From: Mycolicibacterium sp. P1-18
GTDB lineage: Bacteria > Actinomycetota > Actinomycetes > Mycobacteriales > Mycobacteriaceae
Direction of reading: 5' to 3'
DNA length: 64,000 bases
Assembly (NCBI RefSeq): GCF_008329535.1
Contig: NZ_NPKR01000004.1
Location: 372,001-436,000 of the forward strand
The position numbers and the translations under genes were made by a program. The notes under the pieces were generated by a model. The model did no database searches and was not told the origin of the DNA. It saw nothing but the letters and a program-made list of their open reading frames with translations. Within the stretch, counting starts at the first letter, position 1. Each line of letters begins with the position of its first letter. Shown piece after piece: positions 41,626 to 50,975 of the stretch.

Positions 41626-43323
41626 TCAGGCGGCCTGCTTCTCCGCGTCGCCTGCGCCGGCCTCCTTCGCGGGAGCGGCGGTGGTTGTGCCGGTATCCGT
41701 GCCGGTGACCTTGGTCTGGCCGTCACCGGCGGCACCGGCGGCCTTCGCGTTGTCGGCCGCTTCCTTCGCCTTGTCCGCGGCGGCCTTCGCCGCGGCGTCC
41801 TGCTTGTCGGCGGCGTCCTTCGCGTCCTGCGTGTCCTTCAGCTTTACGGCAGCGGCCTTCTCATCAGCGGCCTTCTCATCAGCGGCCTTCGCCTCAGCGG
41901 CGGCTTCCTTCTCCGCGGCGGTCTTGGCGTCCGCGGCAGCCTTGGCCTCAGCAGCAGCCTTGTCGGCCGCATCCTTCTCCGCAGCAGCGGCGGCAGCCTT
42001 GTCGGCGGCCGCGGTCACGTCGGCATCCTGATCCGTCGTGCCCTTCTCCCCCGCCCCTTCCGGCGCTTCGCTGCCGGCGGTCGCGGTGGTCAACGCGACC
42101 GGGGTGACCTTCTTGTTCTCCACCGGGTCAACCGTCTGCGGGGCGATGCTGCGCGCCACCAGGGTCGACGGCGTCTGAATCGGAGTCGTGGCCGGGGTCA
42201 GTGACGCGCCACCGGCGAGCGCGTCCTGGATGCCCTGGGCGATCGCGGCCACGAACTTCACCGAGAAGTCGACGGGGTTCAGGGCGAACGGGTTGAACGG
42301 CAGGATCGACAGCGTCCGCGCAATGCCCGGGTTGGTGGTGCGGTCGTAGCCCAGGTCGACGAGGAGCTTGGTCACCGGGTTGAGCAGTGCGACAAGCGGA
42401 TTGACCAGACCGCTGATGCCCAACTGCTTGCCGATGTCGAGGACGGGCTGGTACAGCGGCAGCGCGCCCTGCTGCGGGATGAGGACGAAGGTCGCGTCGC
42501 CGTATTGCCGTTTCGGAGCGTTGGCGATGGCGGTGGCCAACGTGCCGTTGTCATACCCGTAGGGCAGCCCGTCGGTCGGCGAGTTGCTCGTCGGATCCAG
42601 GTAGTAGCCGTGCACGTACTCCAAGGCCACCACGGCGTTCAGCAGGGCCAGCGGGTTGCCCCAGTACTGCGGAGCATCGCCGACCGGGTCGTATTCGAAG
42701 CTGTAGTTGGTGCTCTTGATGCCGATGTTGGTGGGCAACTGCGGGTTGAAGGAGATGTCCAACCCCGGAATGGTCGGCAGGAAGCCCAGCCGCGACCAGA
42801 GTCCCAGCGGGTTGTTGATGTTGCCGATCGTGACCACCGAGACGCGGCCCTTGTCCTTGTCGGCAATGTTGTACATCTCCTGCGAAACCACCGCTCCGCC
42901 TTGGGAGTACCCGAAGAGAATGATCGGGTCCGTCGTGTTGGCCAGGGTGGTGTTCAGCGCGGTGTCCAGGTTGGCGACACCGGTTCCGACCGACTTGTTC
43001 CACGTGTCGCACGACAGTCCCGGGCACCACCCCGGAAAAATCACCAACGGGAAGAACGTCGCGGGATAGTCGACGCCGACGAGCTTGCAACCGTCGGTGG
43101 TGCTGCACGCTTGACCCGACTCGTTGATGTATCGGTCGGCCGCGTTCTCCTTGTAGCCCGTGACCGCGTTCGGTCCCACGATGTTGTGGGTTCCGGTGCC
43201 AGGCACGATCAGCGCGGTGGCGCCAAAGGCCAGTGCGGCCGCGAAGGCCGACCCGATGACCAGGCCGACGGCACCGATCATCGCGACGAAGAAAACCCCA
43301 ATTGACCGAATCGTGCGACGCAT
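41626..43323 (-). CDS. Secreted PE-PPE-domain esterase with Ala/Lys-rich tail
   Basis: The 565-residue protein has a signal/membrane segment (SIGVFFVAMIGAVGLVIGSAFA), then a PE-PPE domain (about 35-280), an alpha/beta hydrolase unit with nucleophile elbow LFGYSQGGAV (Ser about 145). A Pro/Thr-rich linker is followed by a C-terminal third (about 420-540) made of KAAADKAKEAA-like Ala/Lys/Glu/Asp repeats, likely a long helix or coiled coil. No PE or PPE N-terminal domain is fused. It is probably a cell-wall-linked esterase acting on trehalose or acyl lipids. Confidence 0.9.
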   Translation of the reverse strand: MRRTIRSIGVFFVAMIGAVGLVIGSAFAAALAFGATALIVPGTGTHNIVGPNAVTGYKENAADRYINESGQACSTTDGCKLVGVDYPATFFPLVIFPGWCPGLSCDTWNKSVGTGVANLDTALNTTLANTTDPIILFGYSQGGAVVSQEMYNIADKDKGRVSVVTIGNINNPLGLWSRLGFLPTIPGLDISFNPQLPTNIGIKSTNYSFEYDPVGDAPQYWGNPLALLNAVVALEYVHGYYLDPTSNSPTDGLPYGYDNGTLATAIANAPKRQYGDATFVLIPQQGALPLYQPVLDIGKQLGISGLVNPLVALLNPVTKLLVDLGYDRTTNPGIARTLSILPFNPFALNPVDFSVKFVAAIAQGIQDALAGGASLTPATTPIQTPSTLVARSIAPQTVDPVENKKVTPVALTTATAGSEAPEGAGEKGTTDQDADVTAAADKAAAAAAEKDAADKAAAEAKAAADAKTAAEKEAAAEAKAADEKAADEKAAAVKLKDTQDAKDAADKQDAAAKAAADKAKEAADNAKAAGAAGDGQTKVTGTDTGTTTAAPAKEAGAGDAEKQAA

Positions 43324-43473
43324 CTACCGACCTCCACCTAACGCGCCTTCGAGTCACGCGAGCGCTGACCCCTCGGGCATGCTCGCACATCGGTTGGCGC
43401 CGCACGGGCGGATTGACGGTCGTGTCAGGAAGCTGTGTGGTTGCTGAAACTCAGCGTGCCCAACCGCGAATGG

Positions 43474-43767
43474 TTAGGCAGCCACCGCGAGAGGTTGTGG
43501 CATCGGCGCGGCGTGCGTGTCAGCGGTCGGCTCCGACTTGTCGCCACCGGCACGAACTAGGCCAAGCGCGGTCTTGAGAACCAGCAGCCCAGCAACTTGG
43601 ACTCCCGCGATCGCCAACAGCGGCCAAACGAGACCGGCCGATACCGTCAACTTAGCCATGGCGCCCGACGGCATCTGATGGGTATCGCGACGCATGAGTG
43701 CGATCAGCGCCATCACCGCAATCGCCGGCACGACTCCGGCCCCGTAGACCAACAACCAAACAGCCAT
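43474..43767 (-). CDS. Small membrane protein with two helices
   Basis: The 97-residue product has two hydrophobic helices (VWLLVYGAGVVPAIAVMALIAL and VSAGLVWPLLAIAGVQVAGLLVL in parts) separated by a short basic loop RRDTHQ, and a polar C-terminus. The ATG at 43767 has AGGGGGGATTCTTAA upstream. Small two-helix proteins of this kind are common and uncharacterised in mycobacteria. No partner is evident. Confidence 0.65.
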   Translation of the reverse strand: MAVWLLVYGAGVVPAIAVMALIALMRRDTHQMPSGAMAKLTVSAGLVWPLLAIAGVQVAGLLVLKTALGLVRAGGDKSEPTADTHAAPMPQPLAVAA

Positions 43768-43961
43768 TTAAGAATCCCCCCTGCGCCAGCCACGGACACC
43801 ACCCCCCGGTGGCGCTAGCTTCGATGATTATTGACCCGTACGGCAAAGCTCCGCAAGACAAGCGCCAATTCCGTTTGCACAAGGGCCTCACACAACCGAG
43901 CTCGGTTCGTTGCTCTGCCGCTTTGTGCCCACCATCGTCCCACCTCAGCCTGCGTTTCGTG

Positions 43962-43990
43962 TTGACAAGGAGCTCACAGTCTGGGATCTT
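43962..43990 (+). promoter_or_regulatory. Candidate SigA-type promoter before exported-protein gene
   Basis: TTGACA at 43962-43967 is followed after 17 nt by GATCTT (43985-43990), a weak -10, and the ATG at 44027 lies 36 nt further with GGGGGAGAA in front of it. A perfect -35 is notable in this GC-rich genome. Confidence 0.4.
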
Positions 43991-44026
43991 TATCGCAATT
44001 AGCTTGGTCGAACAGCTGGGGGAGAA

Positions 44027-44497
44027 ATGTCAACCGTTGCTACACGCTTCACGAAATTCCAGGTCGGTGCCGCCGCCGCGGCCCTCACCGCCGCCACCGT
44101 GCTCACGCCGGCCATGATTGCGCCGACGACGGCCTATGCGTCGCCGAGCTACACGACGATCAGCCAGGACGTCGGTAACTCCATCTCGGCGCTCGCCAAT
44201 CCAGTCGTCACACTCGCCGATCCGAGTCCGTGCGCTTCCGCGGATTTCAATCTCGGGTGCTACGCGGTCGAAGGCTTCGCCGCTGGAACGCAAGCCATCG
44301 TCAGGGGGGCCGTCGTCTACATCGGCACCGCCGCCTATGTCATCGCCTCTGGCACCGGTCAGATCTTCAAGGCAATTGGCAGCTTCCTGCCCGGACCGTT
44401 CGGCACGTTCTTCACGAGCGTGGGCGACGGGGTGCTCGCTTTTGCGAACCAAATCGCCATCACGTTCCATGTCGGGCCGTACCTGACCGCTCAGTAA
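44027..44497 (+). CDS. Exported hypothetical protein
   Basis: The 156-residue product has a clear Sec signal (FQVGAAAAALTAATVLTPAMIAPTTAYA with cleavage after AYA), then a mature domain with two Cys (PSPCASADFNLGCYAVEGF) that could form a disulfide, and two hydrophobic stretches (AIVRGAVVYIGTAAYVIAS, FFTSVGDGVLAFANQIAI). It resembles small mycobacterial secreted proteins of unknown role. A strong terminator follows. Confidence 0.75.
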   Translation: MSTVATRFTKFQVGAAAAALTAATVLTPAMIAPTTAYASPSYTTISQDVGNSISALANPVVTLADPSPCASADFNLGCYAVEGFAAGTQAIVRGAVVYIGTAAYVIASGTGQIFKAIGSFLPGPFGTFFTSVGDGVLAFANQIAITFHVGPYLTAQ

Positions 44498-44514
44498 AAC
44501 TGAGAACTTAGAGG

Positions 44515-44555
44515 CAACTCGCCAGATGCCAACAGGCATCTGGCGAGTTGTTTTT
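44515..44555 (+). terminator. Intrinsic terminator with T-run
   Basis: CAACTCGCCAGATGCC (44515-44530) pairs perfectly with 44535-44550 around AACA and is followed by TTTTT. It ends transcription of the exported-protein gene and marks the edge of the polysaccharide region. Confidence 0.93.
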
Positions 44556-44621
44556 CATTGGCCATCTTTTGCATCTGTTCTGTTGGCGCAGACTGCAACT
44601 GAAACGCGGGGAATGTGCTGA

Positions 44622-46445
44622 GTGGGCCTCTTTTCTGGACGTCGGTCTACCGGCGATTCGATCGGCGACGACGATAGGCGGCACCGCTTGAGGCGGCGCC
44701 CTGTTGCGTGGGCAGGGCTCGCCGTTCTGGTCGTCGTCGTCGCTTTCGGCTGTTGGCTCGGGTTTCGAGCGCAAGCGGCGAAGACCAACCTCGAACAAGC
44801 ACGCTCCAGTGCGCAGCAGACGAAAGACGCGCTGTTGCAGGGAAATACGGCTGATGCCTCACGCTTCGCATCTGACGCGCAGTCCCACGCGCAGGCGGCT
44901 CGGGACGCAACACACAGCCTCCCGTGGAATGTCGCGTCCGTCATGCCGTGGTTGGGCAGCCCGTTCAAAACTGGTCAGCAGATCTCCGACGTGGTGCTCG
45001 GCCTGACCGCCGAGGTGTTGAAGCCTGCTGCAGACGTCGGCACGGTTATCAGTCCAGATCAGCTGCTGGCTGACGGTCAGCTGGACGTGGAAGCGTTGCG
45101 CCGCGAAGAGCCCACGCTGGGCACTATCGCTGCCGCCGCCGCCCGGCTTGACGCCGACGCCAAGGCGATCTCGGAGCCAAGCTATGTCGCCACGCTCGGA
45201 GACGCCCGATCGAAATTGCAAGCCCAGACATCGGACATCGCGCACCTGCTCAGCGGCACGGCCATCGCCGCTCGGCTGGCGCCGTCGATGATGGGTGCAG
45301 ACGGCCCACGCAACTACTTCATGGGTTTCCAGACCAACGCCGAAGCACGCGGTACCGGAGGCTTGCTCGGCGGATTCGGAATCCTGCGATTCGACGCCGG
45401 CAAGCCGACTGTAGACACGTTGGGCACGAACATCGAACTCGACAAAGCATTCACACCTTTCAGCCTCGGCCAAGACTTCGACCAGCAATACGGGTTCACC
45501 AAGCCGACGACTGACTTCAGGAATAGCAACCAGAGCGCCCACTTTCCGTACACGGCCCAAATCTGGAAGTCGATGTGGGCCCAACAGTCAGGGATGGACG
45601 TCGACGGAGTCATCGCCATCGACCCCGTCGCCTTGAGCTACATCCTTGGCGCTACGGGCCCCGTGGGGATGCCAGACGGCGAGACGGTGACGGAAAGCAA
45701 TGTCGTCGAACTGACTGAGTCGACGGTCTACAACCGGTTTCCCACAGACCAATTGGCGCGGAAGCAATATCTTCAGGACATTGCCAGTGAAGTGGTCAAG
45801 AAGATCACCGGCCCGGTGAAGTCTCCTCGCAAGTTGTTCGACGCCTTGGGCCGAGCCGTCAGCGAGCGCCGCATCGCGGTCTGGAGCGCTACGCCCGCGG
45901 ACCAGAAACTCTTGGAGGAAACTCCGCTGGCTCATGAGGTTCCCGACGACGCGGCGCCATACGCCGGAGTCGTCATCAACAATCTCGCCGGCAACAAGAT
46001 GGACTACTACTTGAACCGGCAAATCGAGTACGTCGCCGACGGATGCGGCGGCGATACACGGCTGTCGACCGTCACGGTTCGGCTGACGAATACACTCGCA
46101 GATGCGTCACCCTTGTCGGAATACGTTGCAGGACAAGAGGGTTTCTTCACCGGACTCGCAGGCAACACTCCGAAGGGTGCGATGCTCACGTCGGTCCGAC
46201 TCCTCGCGACCAAGGGCGCACAAATCATCGGTGTCCTCGCCAATGACACGAGGATCCGCGTCTACGGAGCATCTGAGCGCGGCCATCCGACCTATGAAGC
46301 CCAGGTAGTAATTCCGCCCGGAAAGACTGCTGTACTGACGTTCCGGCTCTCCGAGCCGACGGCTCCAGGTGCTGCCCGAGTTCCGGTTCAGCCGTTGATT
46401 GGCACTGTGATCCCAACCGTTTCAGTACCAATGTGCACTGGATAG
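44622..46445 (+). CDS. DUF4012 membrane-anchored exopolysaccharide-locus protein
   Basis: The 607-residue protein has a basic N-terminus (DDRRHRLRRRP), one membrane helix (WAGLAVLVVVVAFGCWLGF, about 30-48), a coiled-coil (AAKTNLEQARSSAQQTKDALL), and a large outer domain with the DUF4012 motifs NYFMGFQTNAEARGTGGLLGGFG, DVDGVIAIDPVALSYILGATGPV and LTESTVYNRFP. DUF4012 proteins occur near actinobacterial exopolysaccharide genes; function is unknown. Start is GTG 44622. It stands at the edge of the low-GC polysaccharide locus, and its own base composition is intermediate. Confidence 0.88.
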   Translation: MGLFSGRRSTGDSIGDDDRRHRLRRRPVAWAGLAVLVVVVAFGCWLGFRAQAAKTNLEQARSSAQQTKDALLQGNTADASRFASDAQSHAQAARDATHSLPWNVASVMPWLGSPFKTGQQISDVVLGLTAEVLKPAADVGTVISPDQLLADGQLDVEALRREEPTLGTIAAAAARLDADAKAISEPSYVATLGDARSKLQAQTSDIAHLLSGTAIAARLAPSMMGADGPRNYFMGFQTNAEARGTGGLLGGFGILRFDAGKPTVDTLGTNIELDKAFTPFSLGQDFDQQYGFTKPTTDFRNSNQSAHFPYTAQIWKSMWAQQSGMDVDGVIAIDPVALSYILGATGPVGMPDGETVTESNVVELTESTVYNRFPTDQLARKQYLQDIASEVVKKITGPVKSPRKLFDALGRAVSERRIAVWSATPADQKLLEETPLAHEVPDDAAPYAGVVINNLAGNKMDYYLNRQIEYVADGCGGDTRLSTVTVRLTNTLADASPLSEYVAGQEGFFTGLAGNTPKGAMLTSVRLLATKGAQIIGVLANDTRIRVYGASERGHPTYEAQVVIPPGKTAVLTFRLSEPTAPGAARVPVQPLIGTVIPTVSVPMCTG

Positions 46446-46670
46446 AACGCGGGGCCCAGCAGCTTGTCAAGCCTGACGCAATTTGGCGTTGAGCCGTCTT
46501 CGGTTAAATGTAGAAAGAGTAATGAATTCGAGCTGTTAGGCACCTGCTTGGCATCTGGGTACAGCCCGACGAAGGTGTTCAATCTGAGTATCGGCGCGGT
46601 CGCGGCTCGCCGACCACGGAAAGAAGGGCCCTAACTGTACGGGTGAACAATGCCCCGGAGGTGCCCGTGA

Positions 46671-47402
46671 TCACCGTAATTTCAGAATGCTAGCAGCGGC
46701 GTCCGCCCAGAACTTCGAGCCTTTCTGGTTCGGATGAATACCGTCGGGACGCAGGAGCGAAGGCAAATCAGGCGCTCCTTTAAACGCTTTATTGACATCG
46801 AGCAAATAGACTCCCGATGCGGGATCGTAAAATTCACGTCGAATCTGCTCCAGCGCCTGAGCTCGCGCTTCAGCCCCGGAATCAGTGCGCGGATTCTGCA
46901 GCACTACTATGACTCCTCCGTCAGAAAGAGTGTGGTTATAGGCTCGATTGACGAGCCGCAGGATCCCACTGGCGGCGTTTGAAGGGTCATTGTGTCCATG
47001 ACTGATAATCGTCAGATTCACCGGATTCGGCGCGAGTTCATCGAACCACTTCAGGGAATAATCGGTCGCCTTCGCCACCGCTGAGCCGTTCCATACAACA
47101 ACAGGCGCACCCGTCCCGAATGTACTTTCGGTCGTGTACGCGTTCTGTTTGACGTCCCAGTCGTGAATTGTCACTGACCGCCCGTAGTCGTTGGCAATGT
47201 GGCGCATCAAGAGATACACCCATTCGTCGCTGTAGTTTCCGGTTGAGTCTCCGATGATGGAAATTGCGTAGGGCTGATCGGCTTGCAGTGACTGCATGAG
47301 AACCGCGGGTGCATCGAAAGGAGCGCGCGCATTCTGCTGGTGAGTGGGTCTCGAGCAACCCGCGAGCAAAACGAGGCTGATGCAGATGAAGATAAGTCGC
47401 AA
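46671..47402 (-). CDS. SGNH/GDSL hydrolase lipoprotein
   Basis: The TTG at 47402 is favoured because GGGAG sits 7 nt upstream and a lipoprotein signal (RLIFICISLVLLAGC, Cys 16) follows at once; a longer frame to 47528 has no such signal. The 243-residue product has GDST (Ser about 53), the SGNH Gly/Asn blocks (GNSAV-like VVWNG, HGHND) and DGIHPNQKG (Asp about 220, His about 223), a complete set. It is an outer-face esterase, probably for acyl groups on the exopolysaccharide. Confidence 0.82.
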   Translation of the reverse strand: MRLIFICISLVLLAGCSRPTHQQNARAPFDAPAVLMQSLQADQPYAISIIGDSTGNYSDEWVYLLMRHIANDYGRSVTIHDWDVKQNAYTTESTFGTGAPVVVWNGSAVAKATDYSLKWFDELAPNPVNLTIISHGHNDPSNAASGILRLVNRAYNHTLSDGGVIVVLQNPRTDSGAEARAQALEQIRREFYDPASGVYLLDVNKAFKGAPDLPSLLRPDGIHPNQKGSKFWADAAASILKLR

Positions 47403-47676
47403 AGTCGGCTCCCTGTGGCGACGATTTATCAACTGTGAAATATCGGCGGCGTGCGGAGGATGGGCCAGTGCTGAGTACAGTTCGTCTCCATTCAGGCGAA
47501 TGTTAGGAGGTCGACCAAATGCCCACAACGCTGGCAGCCACAGCTTAGCGAGATGCGCGAGCGGGGGCGCAGTCGGTGCCTACGGCACCAGCTACGCCTC
47601 AAGTCTGGACCGGCACCCCAACGCATCGTTGAACGTCTATATACAGCGCGAGCCTGTACCAATGGCGTCGACCTGA

Positions 47677-48213
47677 TCAACGAGTATGTAAGAGTTCGTA
47701 ACGGCACAACGACAACACGGGCTTCACTAGCTTGGCTATCTGCTCACCAAGCTCATCAAAATACTCAGGGCCTTTGCCGAGCGGGTCAGGGACATCTGCG
47801 TTCTGATCTTGGGCCAAGAGGGGCCGAAGGGATTCCAAGTCCGAGATTCTGCGTGCATCGTGAGCGACTACGAGGAGTGCAACCTCCCCTAAAGTGAAAG
47901 TTGCCTTCAGCTTCCGGGGTGCAATCGTCAAGACTGAATCGCGGTGCGCGTTGGTCATAGTAATAATGAGATCGGCATGCGCGGCGATCTTCGGGGTGAG
48001 CTGCTTAGCGCCGAAATTCGACGCGTCTCCGCCGAGCGATCTAAGAGTCTGTGCCGCATGGGGATGAATAGGATGGTTGACGACCGCATGGGTTCCTGCG
48101 CTCGACACGCTGAGATTGTTAATGCCCAGCCGTCCAGTTTCCATGACAGCCAAGCGCTCAGCCGTTGGCGAGCGACATATGTTTCCTGTGCAAACAAAAA
48201 GTATGTGCAGCAC
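47677..48213 (-). CDS. Low-molecular-weight protein-tyrosine phosphatase (Wzb-like)
   Basis: The 178-residue product from GTG 48213 begins MLHILFVCTGNICRSP, the C-X5-R active site (Cys 8, Arg 14), and has the general-acid Asp in DVPDPLGKG. GAGGAGG precedes the start closely; longer frames to 48312 have no conservation. Wzb-type phosphatases dephosphorylate the BY-kinase that controls polysaccharide chain growth, and such a kinase is encoded at 56711. It is divergent from ugd at 48450. Confidence 0.88.
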   Translation of the reverse strand: MLHILFVCTGNICRSPTAERLAVMETGRLGINNLSVSSAGTHAVVNHPIHPHAAQTLRSLGGDASNFGAKQLTPKIAAHADLIITMTNAHRDSVLTIAPRKLKATFTLGEVALLVVAHDARRISDLESLRPLLAQDQNADVPDPLGKGPEYFDELGEQIAKLVKPVLSLCRYELLHTR

Positions 48214-48449
48214 AGCCTCCTCAGTTCGGTTCGAATCTACAAGAACACCGCCTCCCCGACCACCCGAAGACCAACGGGCAGTCGCCTCAGGTCTCCAGAG
48301 GGTAGATCCCAAAGCAGACTGGCGGTCCGCTATCCGTTTTCAGAACGGCCCATCAAGGGGCATGTATTCAAGCAACCACACCTTGCAGGGTGCTTCGGCA
48401 ACCATGCAGCTAGGATGACGCGAAGGGAGGACTAGGGGGAGGAAAGTTT

Positions 48450-49778
48450 ATGGGGCGTCGTATTGCGGTGTTCGGCACCGGTTATCTTGGTGCCACGCAC
48501 GCAGCATGCATGGCCGAGTTGGGCCATGATGTTCTAGGGGTAGACGTCGACGAGGGCAAGCTCGCGAAACTTTCGGCGGGCGAGCTCCCATTCTTTGAAC
48601 CGGGCCTGTCTGATGTGCTCCGACGATCTATAGACAGTGGTCGACTCCGATTTACCACCTCATATCAAGAGGCTGCTGATTTCGCAGATATACATTTCGT
48701 AGCAGTCGGTACGCCACAAAAGCTCGGCGAGCTAGCTGCCGATCTCCGATATGTTGACGCCGTAATAGAGACGCTCGCACCGCTGCTTCGCAGCCCTGCC
48801 GTCATTTTCGGAAAGTCGACTGTACCTGCCGGGACGGCTGCGCGATTAGGAGCGCGAGTACGCGAATTGTCCCCCGCGGCTGACGGCATTGATCTCGCAT
48901 GGAACCCAGAATTTCTGCGTGAAGGGTTCGCAGTCACGGATACTCTCCATCCAGACAGAATTGTTCTAGGCGTGGACGGAGGACGTTCAACGCAAGCAGA
49001 GGCCGCGGCCCGCGACGTATATGCTTCCTTACTTGACGAACAAATCCCTTTCATTGTCACCGATTTGGCTACCGCTGAACTAGTGAAGACATCAGCGAAT
49101 GCTTTCCTTGCGACGAAAATATCGTTTATAAACGCTATTGCCGAAGTCTGCGAGGCTACCGGTGCCGATGTTTCGGTGTTAGCGGATGCTATCGGGCATG
49201 ATGCTCGCATCGGACGGAGATTTCTCAACGCGGGCATTGGTTTCGGCGGCGGATGCCTGCCGAAGGACATACGCGCGTTTATCGCGATGGCCGGAGAGCT
49301 TGGAGCCGGGCAAGCGTTTGGGCTCTTACGTGAAGTTGACAGCATCAACATGAGGCGACGAAATAAGATGGTCGAGCTCGCGCGCGAAGCTGCGGGGGGA
49401 TCTTTCATCGGAGCTCGAGTCGCAGTGCTTGGAGCGGCGTTTAAGCCAGATTCCGATGATGTTAGAGACTCACCAGCACTCAATATTGCTGGGCAAATTC
49501 AGCTGCAAGGTGCTGCTGTTTGCGTCTACGATCCTGAGGCGATGCAAAACGCACGACAGCTTTTTCCGACCCTTCAATATGCCCACGATGTTTCGTCTGC
49601 ATGCGCGGGAGCCGACGTGCTCATGATCTTGACTGAGTGGAAACAATTTGTTGAACTTGATCCGGTAGCTACCGGCGACCTGGTTCGCGGTCGCAAAGTC
49701 ATAGACGGACGCAATTGTTTGAATCCCACGAATTGGCGCCGTGCTGGTTGGAACTATCGCGGTATAGGACGGCCTTAG
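48450..49778 (+). CDS. ugd: UDP-glucose 6-dehydrogenase
   Basis: The 442-residue protein has an NAD-binding start (RIAVFGTGYLGATHAACMAEL), the central WNPEFLREGFAVTDTLHPDRI, the catalytic Cys in FGGGCLPKD (about 268) and the C-terminal LGAAFKPDSDDVRDSPAL. Members oxidise UDP-glucose to UDP-glucuronate or related sugars. GGGGGAGGAAAGTTT precedes the ATG. It supplies a uronic acid precursor for the polysaccharide; the epimerase at 60387 could use the product. Confidence 0.93.
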   Translation: MGRRIAVFGTGYLGATHAACMAELGHDVLGVDVDEGKLAKLSAGELPFFEPGLSDVLRRSIDSGRLRFTTSYQEAADFADIHFVAVGTPQKLGELAADLRYVDAVIETLAPLLRSPAVIFGKSTVPAGTAARLGARVRELSPAADGIDLAWNPEFLREGFAVTDTLHPDRIVLGVDGGRSTQAEAAARDVYASLLDEQIPFIVTDLATAELVKTSANAFLATKISFINAIAEVCEATGADVSVLADAIGHDARIGRRFLNAGIGFGGGCLPKDIRAFIAMAGELGAGQAFGLLREVDSINMRRRNKMVELAREAAGGSFIGARVAVLGAAFKPDSDDVRDSPALNIAGQIQLQGAAVCVYDPEAMQNARQLFPTLQYAHDVSSACAGADVLMILTEWKQFVELDPVATGDLVRGRKVIDGRNCLNPTNWRRAGWNYRGIGRP

Positions 49779-49966
49779 GAAAAGCACGGGAACGCATCGT
49801 CCTACGAAAATCGGCCAAATTTCGACCATGTCACTCAGACTCATTCCACACAGGCCGGCGCTTCTGACCTAACCGGCCAGCCTGCCGAGGGCGTCTTGCC
49901 GGCCTCTGCTTCGTGAACGCAGTCGCGTTGATCAGGTACCGAGTTTCAGTAGCGGATCGACGAAGC

Positions 49967-50680
49967 TCACGGCCTGGGTCTATCTAGTTCCGCGGCGATC
50001 AAAGGGGCGATTTTATCCGCCATGAAAACGTGACCCAGATCGCTTGGACGGTCTCCATTGGGGCCGATCATCTCAGGATGGCCCGCAAACCATTCATCGG
50101 CTAGGGGATCGACAAACGTTGCACCCACGGCTAGGGCCTGCTCCCGAATGACGTCTCGAGCCGTGAAGATAGGCGGACCAGGGGCGGGTTGTACCCACGC
50201 GGGTCCAATAACAAGAAGCGCTGCGTGTGGTGCCAGCTTTTTGACCTCCTTAAACGCTCGTTGCACCATCGACATCAGAGTGGCCGGCGGGATTGTTTGA
50301 TCGTTGGCAGACCCAAAAATAACAACCACCTGGTCGTTGCTGCCCGCTACTTGACGAATCTGATCAATGAAGGGGACACTCCCCGGAGTCCCGTGCGGCG
50401 AGTAGCCAGAACCCCCTTTTGCGCCGACGATCGTATCGATATCCACGGCACGGCCTTTGAGAAGGTCAGTGGCCAAGGAAGGCCAGCCCTTAGGATCCGT
50501 TCCGCCGCTAGGGTTGAGGCCGCATGAGTACGTGTCACCGACTACCGCGACGAAGACCTTCTCTGTCGATCGCGTGAACGTAGGGCGTTCAACGGTGGCT
50601 GCGGGGCCGACTTCACTGGGAGACCCGCATCCCGAAATGACGACAACTGACAGAACCAAAATCGCAAATAACTTTCGCAC
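49967..50680 (-). CDS. SGNH-fold lipoprotein with Thr in the nucleophile position
   Basis: The 237-residue product has a lipoprotein signal (ILVLSVVVISGC, Cys 18). The SGNH blocks are VVGDTYSCG (G48 D49 T50), GAKGGSG, GSANDQ (Asn 126) and SDLGHVFMAD (Asp 214, His 217). The usual nucleophile Ser is Thr, while Ser 52 lies two residues later. It may be a non-catalytic binder, a Thr-dependent esterase, or an acyltransferase partner. The divergent gene at 50976 encodes an acyltransferase with its own SGNH domain. Confidence 0.8.
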   Translation of the reverse strand: MRKLFAILVLSVVVISGCGSPSEVGPAATVERPTFTRSTEKVFVAVVGDTYSCGLNPSGGTDPKGWPSLATDLLKGRAVDIDTIVGAKGGSGYSPHGTPGSVPFIDQIRQVAGSNDQVVVIFGSANDQTIPPATLMSMVQRAFKEVKKLAPHAALLVIGPAWVQPAPGPPIFTARDVIREQALAVGATFVDPLADEWFAGHPEMIGPNGDRPSDLGHVFMADKIAPLIAAELDRPRP

Positions 50681-50841
50681 AACCCCCCCTTGTTGCGTCC
50701 CTGAGACTGCTTCACCCTGCCGTAGCTACCGGCCCGGGACGCCTCAGCCTTTAAGATACCTGCGGTCCCCATGCATACCGCCATCCCTGATCACTTTCAC
50801 ACCACCTAACAGGAATCTTTCACCCTAGTAGGACACGGAGC

Positions 50842-50862
50842 GAGCAACGAGCAGCGAGCAGC
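50842..50862. repeat. Three tandem 7-bp repeats
   Basis: GAGCAAC-GAGCAGC-GAGCAGC lies in the 295-nt region between the divergent SGNH lipoprotein and acyltransferase genes. Role unknown; may be a variable-number tract. Confidence 0.6.
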
Positions 50863-50975
50863 GATAGGAGCACCGCGATTCTGGCTAGCGGCGGGCTATC
50901 CGTTGCCGTAAGTACGCGCCATCACGTAACCTCCGCTAGGGCGCGAGGGGGCGCTACAGCTCATAGATTTCCGCC

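Noticed and set aside
46388-46582. Minus-strand 64-codon frame between DUF4012 and SGNH genes
   Set aside because: It overlaps the end of the DUF4012 gene, starts with TTG, has no good ribosome site and no recognised family.
49852-49905. AGGCCGGC/GCCGGCCT inverted repeat between ugd and the SGNH lipoprotein gene
   Set aside because: Arms of 8 bp with a 38-nt loop are weak for a terminator in GC-rich DNA; not called.
50842-50862. CRISPR-like array
   Set aside because: Only three 7-bp direct repeats without spacers; a simple tandem repeat.
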